From: Bacteroidetes bacterium GWF2_33_38
Lineage (GTDB): Bacteria; Bacteroidota; Bacteroidia; Bacteroidales; GWF2-33-38
Direction: 5' to 3'
NCBI GenBank assembly: GCA_001769505.1
Contig: MEOF01000047.1
Span: 1-64,000 of the forward strand
DNA: 64,000 nucleotides
Below are positions 38,106 to 46,076 of this stretch, piece by piece. A program made the translations under genes and the position numbers. Within the stretch, counting starts at the first letter, position 1; each line of letters begins with the position of its first letter. Below the pieces are notes generated by a model. It did not search any database. It was not told where the DNA came from and saw only the letters and a list, made by a program, of their open reading frames with translations.

Positions 38106-38297
38106 AATTAAAGTTGTTTAAAATGACTTTTAAAAATACGTTTAAAAATAAACTGTATTGTTGAAATTAAAGAATATTGTTATTTAATTGTTTGTAATAA
38201 ACACATCATTTATTGCATTTTATATCAATAAAAATTGTTATTTTGTCAAATAGATACAAAAAAATTGTTAAAAAAAGTAAACCTATAGGTTGATTTT
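38106..38297. promoter_or_regulatory. TAC operon upstream region with palindromic operator candidate
   Basis: A 192-bp AT-rich region between the IS element and the TAC operon. AACCTATAGGTT at 38280-38291 is a perfect 12-bp palindrome just 6 bp before the first ATG. HTH-type antitoxins commonly bind such sites to repress their own operon, so this is a reasonable operator candidate. No clear -7 box was found. Confidence 0.4.
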
Positions 38298-38834
38298 ATG
38301 AAAATCGTTCGTATATTCGCAGAGAAATTATTTTCATTTCATTTCGATGGAGAAACTGAAAATGAATTAGAACGAGTATTAAACCTATGGAACGACACCA
38401 ATTATTTATTCAAATTTGCAAAAAAAAATATTCCCAATATTGATTTAAGTAAATATATTCAAGATAGAATTGATGATGTTGAACAGATAAATAATATTAT
38501 TGATGAAATTTCAAATAATGACCAAACAAATTTAAGTACATTTTTTGAGCCACTTAAAACAACAGATTTTGGATTAAAATTATTAACTCTACAAAAAGGT
38601 AAAACAAGACAACAAAAAAGAAGTAATCATTTGCGAATTTACGCAATAAAAATTGATGAAAATTGCTATGTAATAACTGGTGGAGCAATTAAGTTAAGTC
38701 AAAAAATGCACGACCACCCAACGACATTAATTGAATATGAAAAGTTAGTTAAATGTCGAGAATTTTTAAGAGAAAATGGAGTTATTGACGATGAATCTTT
38801 TTTTGAACTAATAATAGAACTAAATGAACAATAA
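38298..38834 (+). CDS. Putative RelE/HigB-like toxin of a TAC system
   Basis: A 178-residue protein. The C-terminal half, about residues 110-175, has RSNHLRIYAIKIDENCYVITGGAIKL, then a conserved IEYEKLVKCREFLRENGVIDD. The basic strand followed by LRIYAIKI and an invariant-looking GGAIKL resembles RelE/BECR folds seen beside HTH antitoxins in Bacteroidota. The N-terminal half is not recognised. The next two genes, an HTH protein and a SecB-like protein, make it the toxin position of a toxin-antitoxin-chaperone cassette. The toxin call is from position and fold resemblance only. Confidence 0.6.
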   Translation: MKIVRIFAEKLFSFHFDGETENELERVLNLWNDTNYLFKFAKKNIPNIDLSKYIQDRIDDVEQINNIIDEISNNDQTNLSTFFEPLKTTDFGLKLLTLQKGKTRQQKRSNHLRIYAIKIDENCYVITGGAIKLSQKMHDHPTTLIEYEKLVKCREFLRENGVIDDESFFELIIELNEQ

Positions 38835-39291
38835 AGAAAAATTTTTAGCTTTAGTATCAAACGAAAAAACCGATACACTTGCTAAAATCAAAGAAAGAGT
38901 AAAAAACATAGCAATGTTACGAGAATCTCAAACAATTGCTTTGAAAGTTTTATTGAAATTAGATGAGCTTGGTTGGTCTCAAAAAACATTGGCTGAAAAA
39001 ATGGAAGTTAGCCCCCAACAAATAAGTAAAATTGTTAGTGGAAAAGAAAATTTAACCATTGATACACAAGTTAAACTTCAAAAATTGTTAGATATTCCAA
39101 TTTTGGCTTCGTACTATGAAAATAATACAAGTCAGTATGTAGCAACAACAACAATTTCGTCAAAACGACTTGGTTATAAGCATCATCAACCTATTCAAAA
39201 AGAAAGCGAACCTGCGATTATAAATAACATAACAAGTTCTCTTCGGGTTTCATATAATAGTTTTAATCCCGAACAAAAAGAAGTAGCATAA
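38824..39291 (+). CDS. HTH antitoxin with C-terminal extension (HigA-like)
   Basis: A 155-residue protein with an XRE-type HTH at about residues 50-95: LDELGWSQKTLAEKMEVSPQQISKIVSGKENLTIDTQVKLQKLL. After residue 100 a 55-residue unstructured-looking tail follows. In known TAC systems such a tail is the chaperone-addiction (ChAD) segment that the SecB-like partner must cover. It overlaps the toxin gene by 11 bp and the chaperone start by 1 bp. It probably represses the operon at the palindrome at 38280. Confidence 0.75.
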   Translation: MNNKEKFLALVSNEKTDTLAKIKERVKNIAMLRESQTIALKVLLKLDELGWSQKTLAEKMEVSPQQISKIVSGKENLTIDTQVKLQKLLDIPILASYYENNTSQYVATTTISSKRLGYKHHQPIQKESEPAIINNITSSLRVSYNSFNPEQKEVA

Positions 39292-39731
39292 TGAATAAAA
39301 ATAATGTAAAATTTGGGTTGCGAAAAATTTCAACCGTTCAATTTGCAACATTTGATTCTGTTGATATTAAAGAGGAAACAATAAAGTTAAATGTTGGCTT
39401 TGGATATGGTTTAAATGCAGGTCAAAAAATATTAGGTTTACATACTCGATTTGAGTTTTTGTCGAACGAAACACCATTTATTATTTTAAATTGCGTTTGC
39501 GATTTTGAAATTGACTCTAAAACTTGGGATAGCTTTATAAATATTGTGTCTAACACCTTAACAATACCACACTCATTGGCGATTCATTTAGCAATGATTA
39601 CCGTTGGAACTGCAAGAGGAATTTTGCATAGTAAAACAGAAAATACAAAATTTAACACGTATTTTTTACCAACAATTAATGTTGCCGATTCTATTAAAAC
39701 GAACATCGTTCTCGAATTACAAAAACAATAA
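39291..39731 (+). CDS. SecB-like chaperone of a TAC system
   Basis: A 146-residue protein with a SecB-like pattern. It has alternating beta strands in the first 95 residues (IKLNVGFGYGLNAGQK, LHTRFEFL, FIILNCVCDFEI). A late helix HSLAIHLAMITVGTARGILHSK follows, with the R-G-I-L turn and a closing FLPTINVADSI. SecB keeps precursors unfolded; TAC-type SecB-like proteins instead stabilise the antitoxin. Placement directly after an HTH gene with a 1-bp overlap supports the TAC reading. A structural comparison would settle it. Confidence 0.65.
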   Translation: MNKNNVKFGLRKISTVQFATFDSVDIKEETIKLNVGFGYGLNAGQKILGLHTRFEFLSNETPFIILNCVCDFEIDSKTWDSFINIVSNTLTIPHSLAIHLAMITVGTARGILHSKTENTKFNTYFLPTINVADSIKTNIVLELQKQ

Positions 39732-39759
39732 ATATAAAATGTTTAAATTATAAAAATAC

Positions 39760-39804
39760 ACCTCCCTTACCTCTCAATGAAGCACACTTGGGAGGTCTTT
39801 TTTT
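39760..39804 (+). terminator. Terminator after the TAC operon
   Basis: ACCTCCC (39760-39766) pairs with GGGAGGT (39790-39796) and is followed by a T-run to 39804. The loop is long (23 bases), so strength is uncertain. It sits 28 bp after the SecB-like stop and just before hsdR, so hsdR probably has its own start or relies on readthrough. Confidence 0.6.
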
Positions 39805-39821
39805 ATTTTGAATAATTCATA

Positions 39822-42695
39822 ATGACATTTCAACCTGAAGCAACATTAGAAAATAATTTTGTAACTCAACTCGATAGTTTGGGTCATAAATTTGTTGCTA
39901 TAACTTGCGAGGCGGAATTGTTGGCAAATTTAAAATCTCAACTCGAAAAACACAATCAAATACAAATTTCCGATAAAGAATTTGAAAAAATTCTCAATCA
40001 TCTAAACAAAGGAAATGTATTTGAAAGAGCCAAAATTTTACGAGATAAAATGCACCTTTTGCGTGATAATGGAGAAAGCACATACATCGAATTTTTGAAC
40101 AAAGAGCATTGGTGTCAAAATCAATTCCAAGTTACTCGCCAAGTATCAGTTGAGGGAAAGTATCTTAATCGCTACGATGTTACAATTCTTATCAATGGTT
40201 TGCCGTTGGTTCACATCGAGTTAAAACGTAGAGGAGTAGAACTGAAAGAAGCCTTCAATCAAATAAATCGTTATCAACGCCATTCGTTCAGTTCATCGCA
40301 CGGATTGTTCAATTACGTTCAAATATTTATAATCAGTAACGGAGTAAACACTAAATATTACGCAAACAACAAAACTCAAACCTTTAAGCAAACCTTCTAT
40401 TGGGCAGATGTTGAGAACAGTAAAATTACCAATCTCGAACAATTTGCATCAGTATTTTTAGAACCTTGCCACGTTTCAAAAATGATTTGTCAATACATTG
40501 TTCTGTCAGAAGTAGATAAAATTTTGATGGTGCTTCGTCCGTATCAATATTATGCAACCGAAGCAATAATTGAACGAGTTAAACACAGCCGAAAGAATGG
40601 CTACATTTGGCATACAACAGGTTCGGGCAAAACATTAACATCGTTCAAAGCAAGTCAAATTTTGAAAGATTTGCCAAAAGTTCACAAAGTTGTTTTTGTT
40701 GTTGACCGTAAAGATTTAGATTATCAAACCACAAAAGAATTTAATAGTTTCTCGAAAGGAAGTGTTGATGGAACTGATAATACTCAAACATTGGTAAATC
40801 AACTTTCTGACGATACAAAACTAATTGTAACAACCATTCAAAAACTGAATACTGCAATAAGCAAAAAAAAGTATTTGTCAAAAATGGAGCAGTATAGACA
40901 AGGCAGTGCCTTGTCTCCACGAATAATATTCATTTTCGATGAGTGCCACCGTTCGCAATTTGGCGAAACTCACAATAGAATTAAATCATTTTTCAAAAAC
41001 CCACAAATGTTTGGCTTTACAGGAACGCCAATATTTGCCGAAAACGCTGTGAAAAATGAATTAGGAATGCGAACAACCAAAGAACTTTTCGACGAATGTT
41101 TGCACAAATATGTAATTACCGATGCAATCAGAGATGATAATGTTTTGAAGTTTTCAATCGAATATGTTGGTCGTTATCGCCGTAAAGACAAGGCAAGCCT
41201 TGTCTCCTTACCAAGCGAAATTGATATTGAAGTTGAAGATATTGATAAAGAAGAATTGCTAACATCTCCTGAGCGATGCGGAAAAATTGCCGATTACATA
41301 ATTGCAAATCACAGTCGCAAAACTCACGGAAAAGAATTTACAGCAATGTTCTGTGTTAGTAGTGTTGATGCACTTATCCAATATTATAACATTTTTAAAA
41401 AGAAAAAAGAAAACGGAGAACATAAATTGAAAATTGCAACCATTTTTAGTTACAACTCCAACGAAGATGATAAAGATGCAACAGGATTTATTCCTGATGA
41501 TTTAGATATGGTTGCAGAACCACAAGCCGAATATGGTTTGCACCAACATAGCCGTGAAAGTTTAGACGATTTTATTGAAGATTACAACCAAATGTTCAAT
41601 ACCAAATTCTCGACCAAAGACAGTCAATCGTTCTATAATTATTACAACGACATTGCAAAAATGGTTAAGAACAAACAAGTTGATATGCTTTTGGTTGTAA
41701 ATATGTTTTTAACAGGCTTTGACAGCAAATTTCTCAATACGTTGTATGTTGACAAGAATTTAAAATATCACGGCTTAATTCAAGCCTTTTCACGCACAAA
41801 TAGAATTGTAAACGAACAAAAATCGCAAGGAAATATTGTTTGTTTCCGAAATTTAAAACAAAACACCGACGATGCAATTGCATTGTTTTCAAACAAAGAT
41901 GCAAAAGATGTAATTTTAATGCAACCGCTCGAAGATTACATCGACAAGTTTAATGAAGCATTACAAAAATTAAAAGAAATTACGCCTTCCGTTGATAGCG
42001 TTAACAACTTGCCAAGCGAAACCGAAGAATTTGAATTTGTAAAGGCTTTTCGTGAATTGATGCGTTTAAAAAATACGCTTACAACATTCTCCGATTTCAC
42101 TTTCGATGCTTTGGAAATGGAAGAACAGGAGTTTGAAGATTACAAAAGTAAATATCTTGATATTCACGATAAAGTTCGCAAAGTAAAAGAAAAAGTTTCA
42201 ATTCTTGATGATGTTGATTTTGAATTAGAACTTATTCATCGTGATGAAGTAAATGTTGCTTACATATTGAATTTGCTTATCAAAATGAAATTGGCAAATC
42301 CTGAAGAAAAAGACACTAAACGAAAAGAAATAAGCGACTTATTATCGGGCGAAGCACAGTTAAGGAGCAAACGAGAACTGATTGAAAAATTCATCGAAGA
42401 GAACCTTTTACACATAACTGAAATTGAAAATGTTCCCGAAGAATTTGAAAAGTTTTGGGGCGAAGAACGCAAAAATGCTTTAATCAAACTTAGTGAAGAA
42501 GAAAATCTCGTTCCTGAAAAATTACAATCTATTATCGACAACTATCTGTTTACCGAACGCAAACCACTAAACGATGAAATTGTAGATTCTCTAAAATCTA
42601 AACCCAAAATTCTTGAACGAAAAAACATCGTTGAAAGAATAATTGATAAAATAGTGAATTTTGTCGATACTTTTGTTGAGGGAATGGCGGGGTGA
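39822..42695 (+). CDS. hsdR: Type I restriction endonuclease subunit HsdR
   Basis: A 957-residue HsdR. The N-terminal nuclease has LPLVHIELKRRG at about residues 127-138. The helicase core has Walker A HTTGSGKT near 263-270, DECHRSQFG (DEAH box position) at 373, and later motifs GFTGTPIF, LLVVNMFLTGFDSKFLNTLYVDK and IQAFSRTNR. The length and motif order look complete. Two REP palindromes are inserted in frame at about residues 357-367 and 453-463, at surface-loop positions between helicase motifs. It cleaves DNA far from the HsdMS target after translocation. Confidence 0.94.
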   Translation: MTFQPEATLENNFVTQLDSLGHKFVAITCEAELLANLKSQLEKHNQIQISDKEFEKILNHLNKGNVFERAKILRDKMHLLRDNGESTYIEFLNKEHWCQNQFQVTRQVSVEGKYLNRYDVTILINGLPLVHIELKRRGVELKEAFNQINRYQRHSFSSSHGLFNYVQIFIISNGVNTKYYANNKTQTFKQTFYWADVENSKITNLEQFASVFLEPCHVSKMICQYIVLSEVDKILMVLRPYQYYATEAIIERVKHSRKNGYIWHTTGSGKTLTSFKASQILKDLPKVHKVVFVVDRKDLDYQTTKEFNSFSKGSVDGTDNTQTLVNQLSDDTKLIVTTIQKLNTAISKKKYLSKMEQYRQGSALSPRIIFIFDECHRSQFGETHNRIKSFFKNPQMFGFTGTPIFAENAVKNELGMRTTKELFDECLHKYVITDAIRDDNVLKFSIEYVGRYRRKDKASLVSLPSEIDIEVEDIDKEELLTSPERCGKIADYIIANHSRKTHGKEFTAMFCVSSVDALIQYYNIFKKKKENGEHKLKIATIFSYNSNEDDKDATGFIPDDLDMVAEPQAEYGLHQHSRESLDDFIEDYNQMFNTKFSTKDSQSFYNYYNDIAKMVKNKQVDMLLVVNMFLTGFDSKFLNTLYVDKNLKYHGLIQAFSRTNRIVNEQKSQGNIVCFRNLKQNTDDAIALFSNKDAKDVILMQPLEDYIDKFNEALQKLKEITPSVDSVNNLPSETEEFEFVKAFRELMRLKNTLTTFSDFTFDALEMEEQEFEDYKSKYLDIHDKVRKVKEKVSILDDVDFELELIHRDEVNVAYILNLLIKMKLANPEEKDTKRKEISDLLSGEAQLRSKRELIEKFIEENLLHITEIENVPEEFEKFWGEERKNALIKLSEEENLVPEKLQSIIDNYLFTERKPLNDEIVDSLKSKPKILERKNIVERIIDKIVNFVDTFVEGMAG
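40892..40920. repeat. REP palindrome D, in frame in hsdR
   Basis: A variant of the island palindrome: AGACAAGGCA-G-TGCCTTGTCT at 40896-40916 with degenerate GTAT/CCAC flanks. It is read as RQGSALSPR just before the DEAH-box segment IIFIFDECHRS. The surrounding protein continues normally, which suggests an in-frame insertion into a loop. Confidence 0.88.
41182..41211. repeat. REP palindrome E, in frame in hsdR
   Basis: A second variant in hsdR: AGACAAGGC-AA-GCCTTGTCT at 41186-41205. It is read as KDKASLVSLP between VGRYRR and SEIDIEVEDID. The reading frame is kept. Confidence 0.88.
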
Positions 42696-42705
42696 TTTTG
42701 TTGTG

Positions 42706-42740
42706 AAAAAAAACAGCTAAATCAATGTAGCTGTTTTTTT
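42706..42740 (+). terminator. Intrinsic terminator after hsdR
   Basis: AAAAAACAGCTA pairs with TAGCTGTTTTTTT across an 8-10-base loop. The downstream T-run completes a classic hairpin 11 bp after the hsdR stop. It closes the restriction island. Confidence 0.8.
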
Positions 42741-42779
42741 GTGAAAAGGAGAATCATTTTCTATACATCTTTAAAACAA

Positions 42780-42814
42780 AAAACCACTGAACACGTTGTA
42801 TATTCAGTGGTTTT
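42780..42814 (-). terminator. Terminator of tRNA-Ser
   Basis: AAAACCACTGAA (42780-42791) pairs with TTCAGTGGTTTT (42803-42814). On the minus strand a T-rich run follows the stem, so it fits as the terminator of the tRNA-Ser gene reading leftward. It lies 23 bp past the tRNA 3' end. Confidence 0.7.
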
Positions 42815-42837
42815 CATTATTTTGCCTTTTGACTATG

Positions 42838-42925
<88 letters not shown>

Positions 42926-43024
42926 AAACAGATATACAAACCTACGCAAAATAATTTAAGTACACATAGTCATTCTGTTTAAAAAAGAAAAATATTTAAG
43001 ATTCGATTAGAGAAAAAAAACGAT

Positions 43025-43032
43025 TATTTTTG
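43025..43032 (+). promoter_or_regulatory. TATTTTTG promoter-like box
   Basis: An exact match to the Bacteroidota -7 consensus TAnnTTTG, 29 bp before the ATG of the DUF2179 gene. No upstream TTG was found at the usual distance, so this is only a candidate. Confidence 0.3.
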
Positions 43033-43061
43033 CTTTTCAAAAATCTTAAAAAAAACAAGCT

Positions 43062-43643
43062 ATGAGTTTTACTAGCCCCGACACATTTACGTATATTGTA
43101 TTGCCTATTTTAATATTTTTTGCTCGAATTTTAGATGTTTCTGTCGGCACACTAAGAATAATTTTTGTGTCGAAAGGTAAAAAATATATTGCCCCTTTGC
43201 TTGGTTTCATCGAAGTGTTTGTTTGGATTCTGGTTATCGGTCAAATAATGGAAAATGCCGATAATATTATTTGCTACATCGCTTATGCAGCTGGATTTGC
43301 AACTGGAAATTATGTGGGAATGATTTTGGAAGAAAAAATTGCATTAGGAAATGTGATTATTCGCATAATTACCCAAAAAGACGCATCGGAACTTATAATC
43401 GCAATGAACAATCAAAATTATGGAGTTACAAGTGTTGAAGCAATCGGAAGCAAAGGAGGAGTTCATATTCTTTATACAGTTATTAAGCGATCGGCAATCA
43501 ACGATGTTGTTGAAATAATTCAACAGCTTAATCCAAAAGCCTTTTATACTATTGAAGATGTTCGATTTGTAAGCGAAGGTATTTTCCCAAACAATAAGCC
43601 ATCATGGTCAATTCTTAACCCTCATCGTCGAAAAGGAAAATAA
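43062..43643 (+). CDS. UPF0316/DUF2179-type membrane protein
   Basis: A 193-residue protein with three or four N-terminal transmembrane helices. It includes FFARILDVSVGTLRIIFVSKGKKYIAPLLGF, the UPF0316 signature. A cytoplasmic DUF2179 domain follows from about residue 110, with ITQKDASELIIAMNNQNYGVTSVEAIG. The same small domain occurs in DUF2179 transporters and may bind a nucleotide, but function is unknown. It stands between two tRNA genes on the opposite strand. Confidence 0.85.
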   Translation: MSFTSPDTFTYIVLPILIFFARILDVSVGTLRIIFVSKGKKYIAPLLGFIEVFVWILVIGQIMENADNIICYIAYAAGFATGNYVGMILEEKIALGNVIIRIITQKDASELIIAMNNQNYGVTSVEAIGSKGGVHILYTVIKRSAINDVVEIIQQLNPKAFYTIEDVRFVSEGIFPNNKPSWSILNPHRRKGK

Positions 43644-43701
43644 TATTCGCATTTATCAAACTCTTTTTTGTTGGCTAAATGTTGCACAAATGACAAAATA
43701 A

Positions 43702-43732
43702 AAACCGCTAACATTTTGAATATTAGCGGTTT
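43702..43732 (-). terminator. Terminator of tRNA-Gln
   Basis: AAACCGCTAA (43702-43711) pairs with TTAGCGGTTT (43723-43732) with an 11-base loop. On the minus strand it follows the tRNA-Gln gene by 14 bp and is followed by T residues. Confidence 0.75.
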
Positions 43733-43746
43733 AATTTTTTATTTTG

Positions 43747-43818
43747 TTGACCGACAAGGACTCGAACCTTGAATGACAGAACCAAAAACTGTAGTGTTGC
43801 CAATTACACCATCGGTCA
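43747..43818 (-). tRNA. tRNA-Gln (TTG anticodon)
   Basis: A 72-nt minus-strand tRNA. The acceptor stem is TGACCGA paired with TCGGTCA, with discriminator A. The T-arm has AAGGTTCGAGTCCTT, and the anticodon stem-loop CAGTTTTTGGTTCTG places TTG, giving glutamine. The structure is typical. Confidence 0.95.
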
Positions 43819-43916
43819 ATTCGATGGCAAAAGTAACAAAAAATATTTTATCACAACAATTTTATAATAAAAAAATATTCGTGTCGATATAAGAACAATA
43901 TATTTTCACAATTTTT

Positions 43917-43924
43917 TATCTTTG
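43917..43924 (+). promoter_or_regulatory. TATCTTTG promoter-like box
   Basis: TATCTTTG matches the Bacteroidota -7 consensus exactly and lies 16 bp before the ATG of the M23 peptidase gene. No -33 TTG is evident. Confidence 0.4.
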
Positions 43925-43940
43925 TCGTGATTTGAAAATT

Positions 43941-44807
43941 ATGGCAGAAAAAAAGAAAGAAACATTTTTCACAAGGCTAAAATATAAGTATCGCCTAATT
44001 CTATACAACGACAATACTTACGAAGAAGTTTTGAATTATCGATTGTCGCGACTAAATGTATTGAATTTTACAATCATTTTTTCGATACTTATGATTTTAC
44101 TCACAACTTTTGTCATTGCATTTACTCCTTTGCGTAAGCTTATTCCGGGATATCCAAATTCTTCAACACAACGAGCCATTATTCGAAATGCCATTTTAGT
44201 CGATTCGCTCGAATACGAACTAAATTTAAGAGATGGTTATTTGCAAAATCTCAAAAGTATAATCGAAGGCGAGTTGCCCAAAACTCATCAAGTTCAATCT
44301 GACACAAGCATTCGGTACGCTGATATAAAATTTACAGTGTCAAAAGAAGATTCTATACTACGAGCTCAAGTAGAAGAAGAAGAAAAGCTAAATCTTTCGT
44401 TAAATAATAAAAGTTCAAATACAAACGAACAAATTTATAATCTTCAATTTTTCCCTCCTGTTAAAGGAATGATTACAAACACATTCAATCCAAACGAAAA
44501 TCATAATGGTACCGACATTGTTGCTTCGCCAAACGAAGTAGTAAAATCCGTTCTAGACGGAACGGTTACGCTAGTTACGTGGTCGCCAAACACCGGAAAT
44601 ATTATTCATATTCAGCATAGACACAATTTGGTTTCTATTTATAAACATGTTGCTGAAATTTTGAAAAAAGAAGGTCAAAAAGTAAAGGCCGGAGATGCTA
44701 TCGCAGTTTTTGGAAATACGGGAGAATATTCATCGGGACCACATTTACATTTTGAACTTTGGCACAACGGAAAGCCCGTCAACCCCGAAGATTATATTGC
44801 ATTTTAA
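43941..44807 (+). CDS. M23 family metallopeptidase (LytM domain)
   Basis: A 288-residue inner-membrane-anchored protein. One transmembrane helix lies at about residues 38-62, a coiled-coil-like linker follows, and the M23 domain is at 170-285. Zinc-ligand motifs are FNPNENHNGTDI and SGPHLHFELWHNGKPVNP. Family members cut peptidoglycan cross-links or, when inactive, activate amidases. I start at ATG 43941 because the TTG nine bases upstream is weaker. The dxr gene follows after 2 bp. Confidence 0.88.
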   Translation: MAEKKKETFFTRLKYKYRLILYNDNTYEEVLNYRLSRLNVLNFTIIFSILMILLTTFVIAFTPLRKLIPGYPNSSTQRAIIRNAILVDSLEYELNLRDGYLQNLKSIIEGELPKTHQVQSDTSIRYADIKFTVSKEDSILRAQVEEEEKLNLSLNNKSSNTNEQIYNLQFFPPVKGMITNTFNPNENHNGTDIVASPNEVVKSVLDGTVTLVTWSPNTGNIIHIQHRHNLVSIYKHVAEILKKEGQKVKAGDAIAVFGNTGEYSSGPHLHFELWHNGKPVNPEDYIAF

Positions 44808-44809
44808 CC

Positions 44810-45964
44810 ATGAAAAAACGAATAGCAATATTAGGCTCAACAGGCTCAATTGGGGTTCAATCGCTTGAAGTAATTGAAAAGAATCTAGAGCTATTTTCCG
44901 TAGAAGTTCTTACGGCAAATAACAATAGCGAACTTCTTATAAAACAAGCCATAAAATTTGAACCGAATGTTGTTGTAATTGCAAACGAAGAGAAATACAA
45001 GGAGGTATCGTCAGCTCTTGCAAAATTTCCAATAAAAGTATATTCAGGAGAAAATTCCATTCAGCAAGTTGTCGAAATGGACACAATTGATATAGTAATT
45101 ACGGCAATGGTTGGATTTTCAGGCTTAAAGCCAACGATAAACGCTATAAAATCGAAAAAAAATATTGCCCTTGCCAATAAAGAAACCTTAGTAGTCGCCG
45201 GAGAACTCATAAAAAATTTATGTGTCGCTAACAAAGTAAGCATTGTCCCTGTTGACTCAGAGCATTCAGCAATATTTCAATGTTTGGTCGGAGAACAATA
45301 TAATCTGGTAGAAAAAATTTATTTAACCGCTTCGGGCGGACCATTTAGAGAAAAAGACTATAATTTTTTGAAATCTGTAAAAAAAGAACAAGCCCTAAAA
45401 CACCCCAATTGGAATATGGGAAACAAAGTAACAATTGATTCTTCTTCGCTTATGAATAAAGGACTTGAAGCTATTGAAGCCAAATGGTTATTTAATTTGA
45501 AGCCCGAACAAATTGAAGTGATTGTTCACCCACAATCCATTATTCATTCAATGGTGCAATTTGAAGATGGTTCTATCAAAGCCCAAATGGGATTGCCCGA
45601 CATGCGATTGCCGATTCAATATGCTCTTTCATTTCCCGATAGAATATTTTCACATTTCGAACGTTTCGATTTTATGAAATATCCGACACTTTCGTTTTCA
45701 AAACCCAATACAGATTTGTTTCGAAATTTAGCTCTCGCTTATTTTGCCATGAAAAAAGGAGGAAATATGCCTTGTATATTAAATGCGGCAAACGAAATTG
45801 TTGTGGAAGCTTTTTTACAAGACAAAATCGGATTTTTAGAAATGCCTGAAGTAATCGAAAAAACAATGAATAAAATTAATTTTATTAAAAATCCAAGTCT
45901 AGACGATTATATAGAAACAAATAAAGAAGCACGAGACGTTACAAAAAAAATGATAAAAAAATAA
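44810..45964 (+). CDS. dxr: 1-deoxy-D-xylulose-5-phosphate reductoisomerase
   Basis: A 384-residue DXR of the MEP isoprenoid pathway. The NADPH-binding start is IAILGSTGSIGVQSLEV. The active-site segments are ALANKETLVVAGELI, VPVDSEHSAIFQCL, ASGGPFR and MNKGLEAIEAKWLF. The start at ATG 44810 lies 2 bp after the peptidase stop; the frame upstream is open only inside that gene. rseP follows after a repeat. Confidence 0.96.
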   Translation: MKKRIAILGSTGSIGVQSLEVIEKNLELFSVEVLTANNNSELLIKQAIKFEPNVVVIANEEKYKEVSSALAKFPIKVYSGENSIQQVVEMDTIDIVITAMVGFSGLKPTINAIKSKKNIALANKETLVVAGELIKNLCVANKVSIVPVDSEHSAIFQCLVGEQYNLVEKIYLTASGGPFREKDYNFLKSVKKEQALKHPNWNMGNKVTIDSSSLMNKGLEAIEAKWLFNLKPEQIEVIVHPQSIIHSMVQFEDGSIKAQMGLPDMRLPIQYALSFPDRIFSHFERFDFMKYPTLSFSKPNTDLFRNLALAYFAMKKGGNMPCILNAANEIVVEAFLQDKIGFLEMPEVIEKTMNKINFIKNPSLDDYIETNKEARDVTKKMIKK

Positions 45965-45970
45965 AAAAAC

Positions 45971-46040
45971 ATTCGTCATTTCGAGTTTACTGCAAGAAAT
46001 CTCAAATCAGATTTCTCGTCGTTACTCACTCCGAATGACT
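45971..46040. repeat. Intergenic palindromic repeat
   Basis: A 70-bp palindromic block between dxr and rseP. The core stem is AGAAATCT (45995-46002) paired with AGATTTCT (46009-46016); the outer arms are ATTCGTCATTTCGAG and CTCCGAATGACT. The pattern CGTCATTTCGAG near AGAAATCT is one I associate with dispersed repeats in Bacteroidota. Only one copy is in the window. Confidence 0.6.
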
Positions 46041-46076
46041 AACAAAAAATGAAACAAAAAACAAAAAATATAAAAA

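Noticed and set aside
32686-41211. Reading the island palindromes as restriction-enzyme recognition sites
   Set aside because: Length, symmetry and nearness to a RAYT fit REP elements better; type I sites are bipartite and not 28-bp palindromes.
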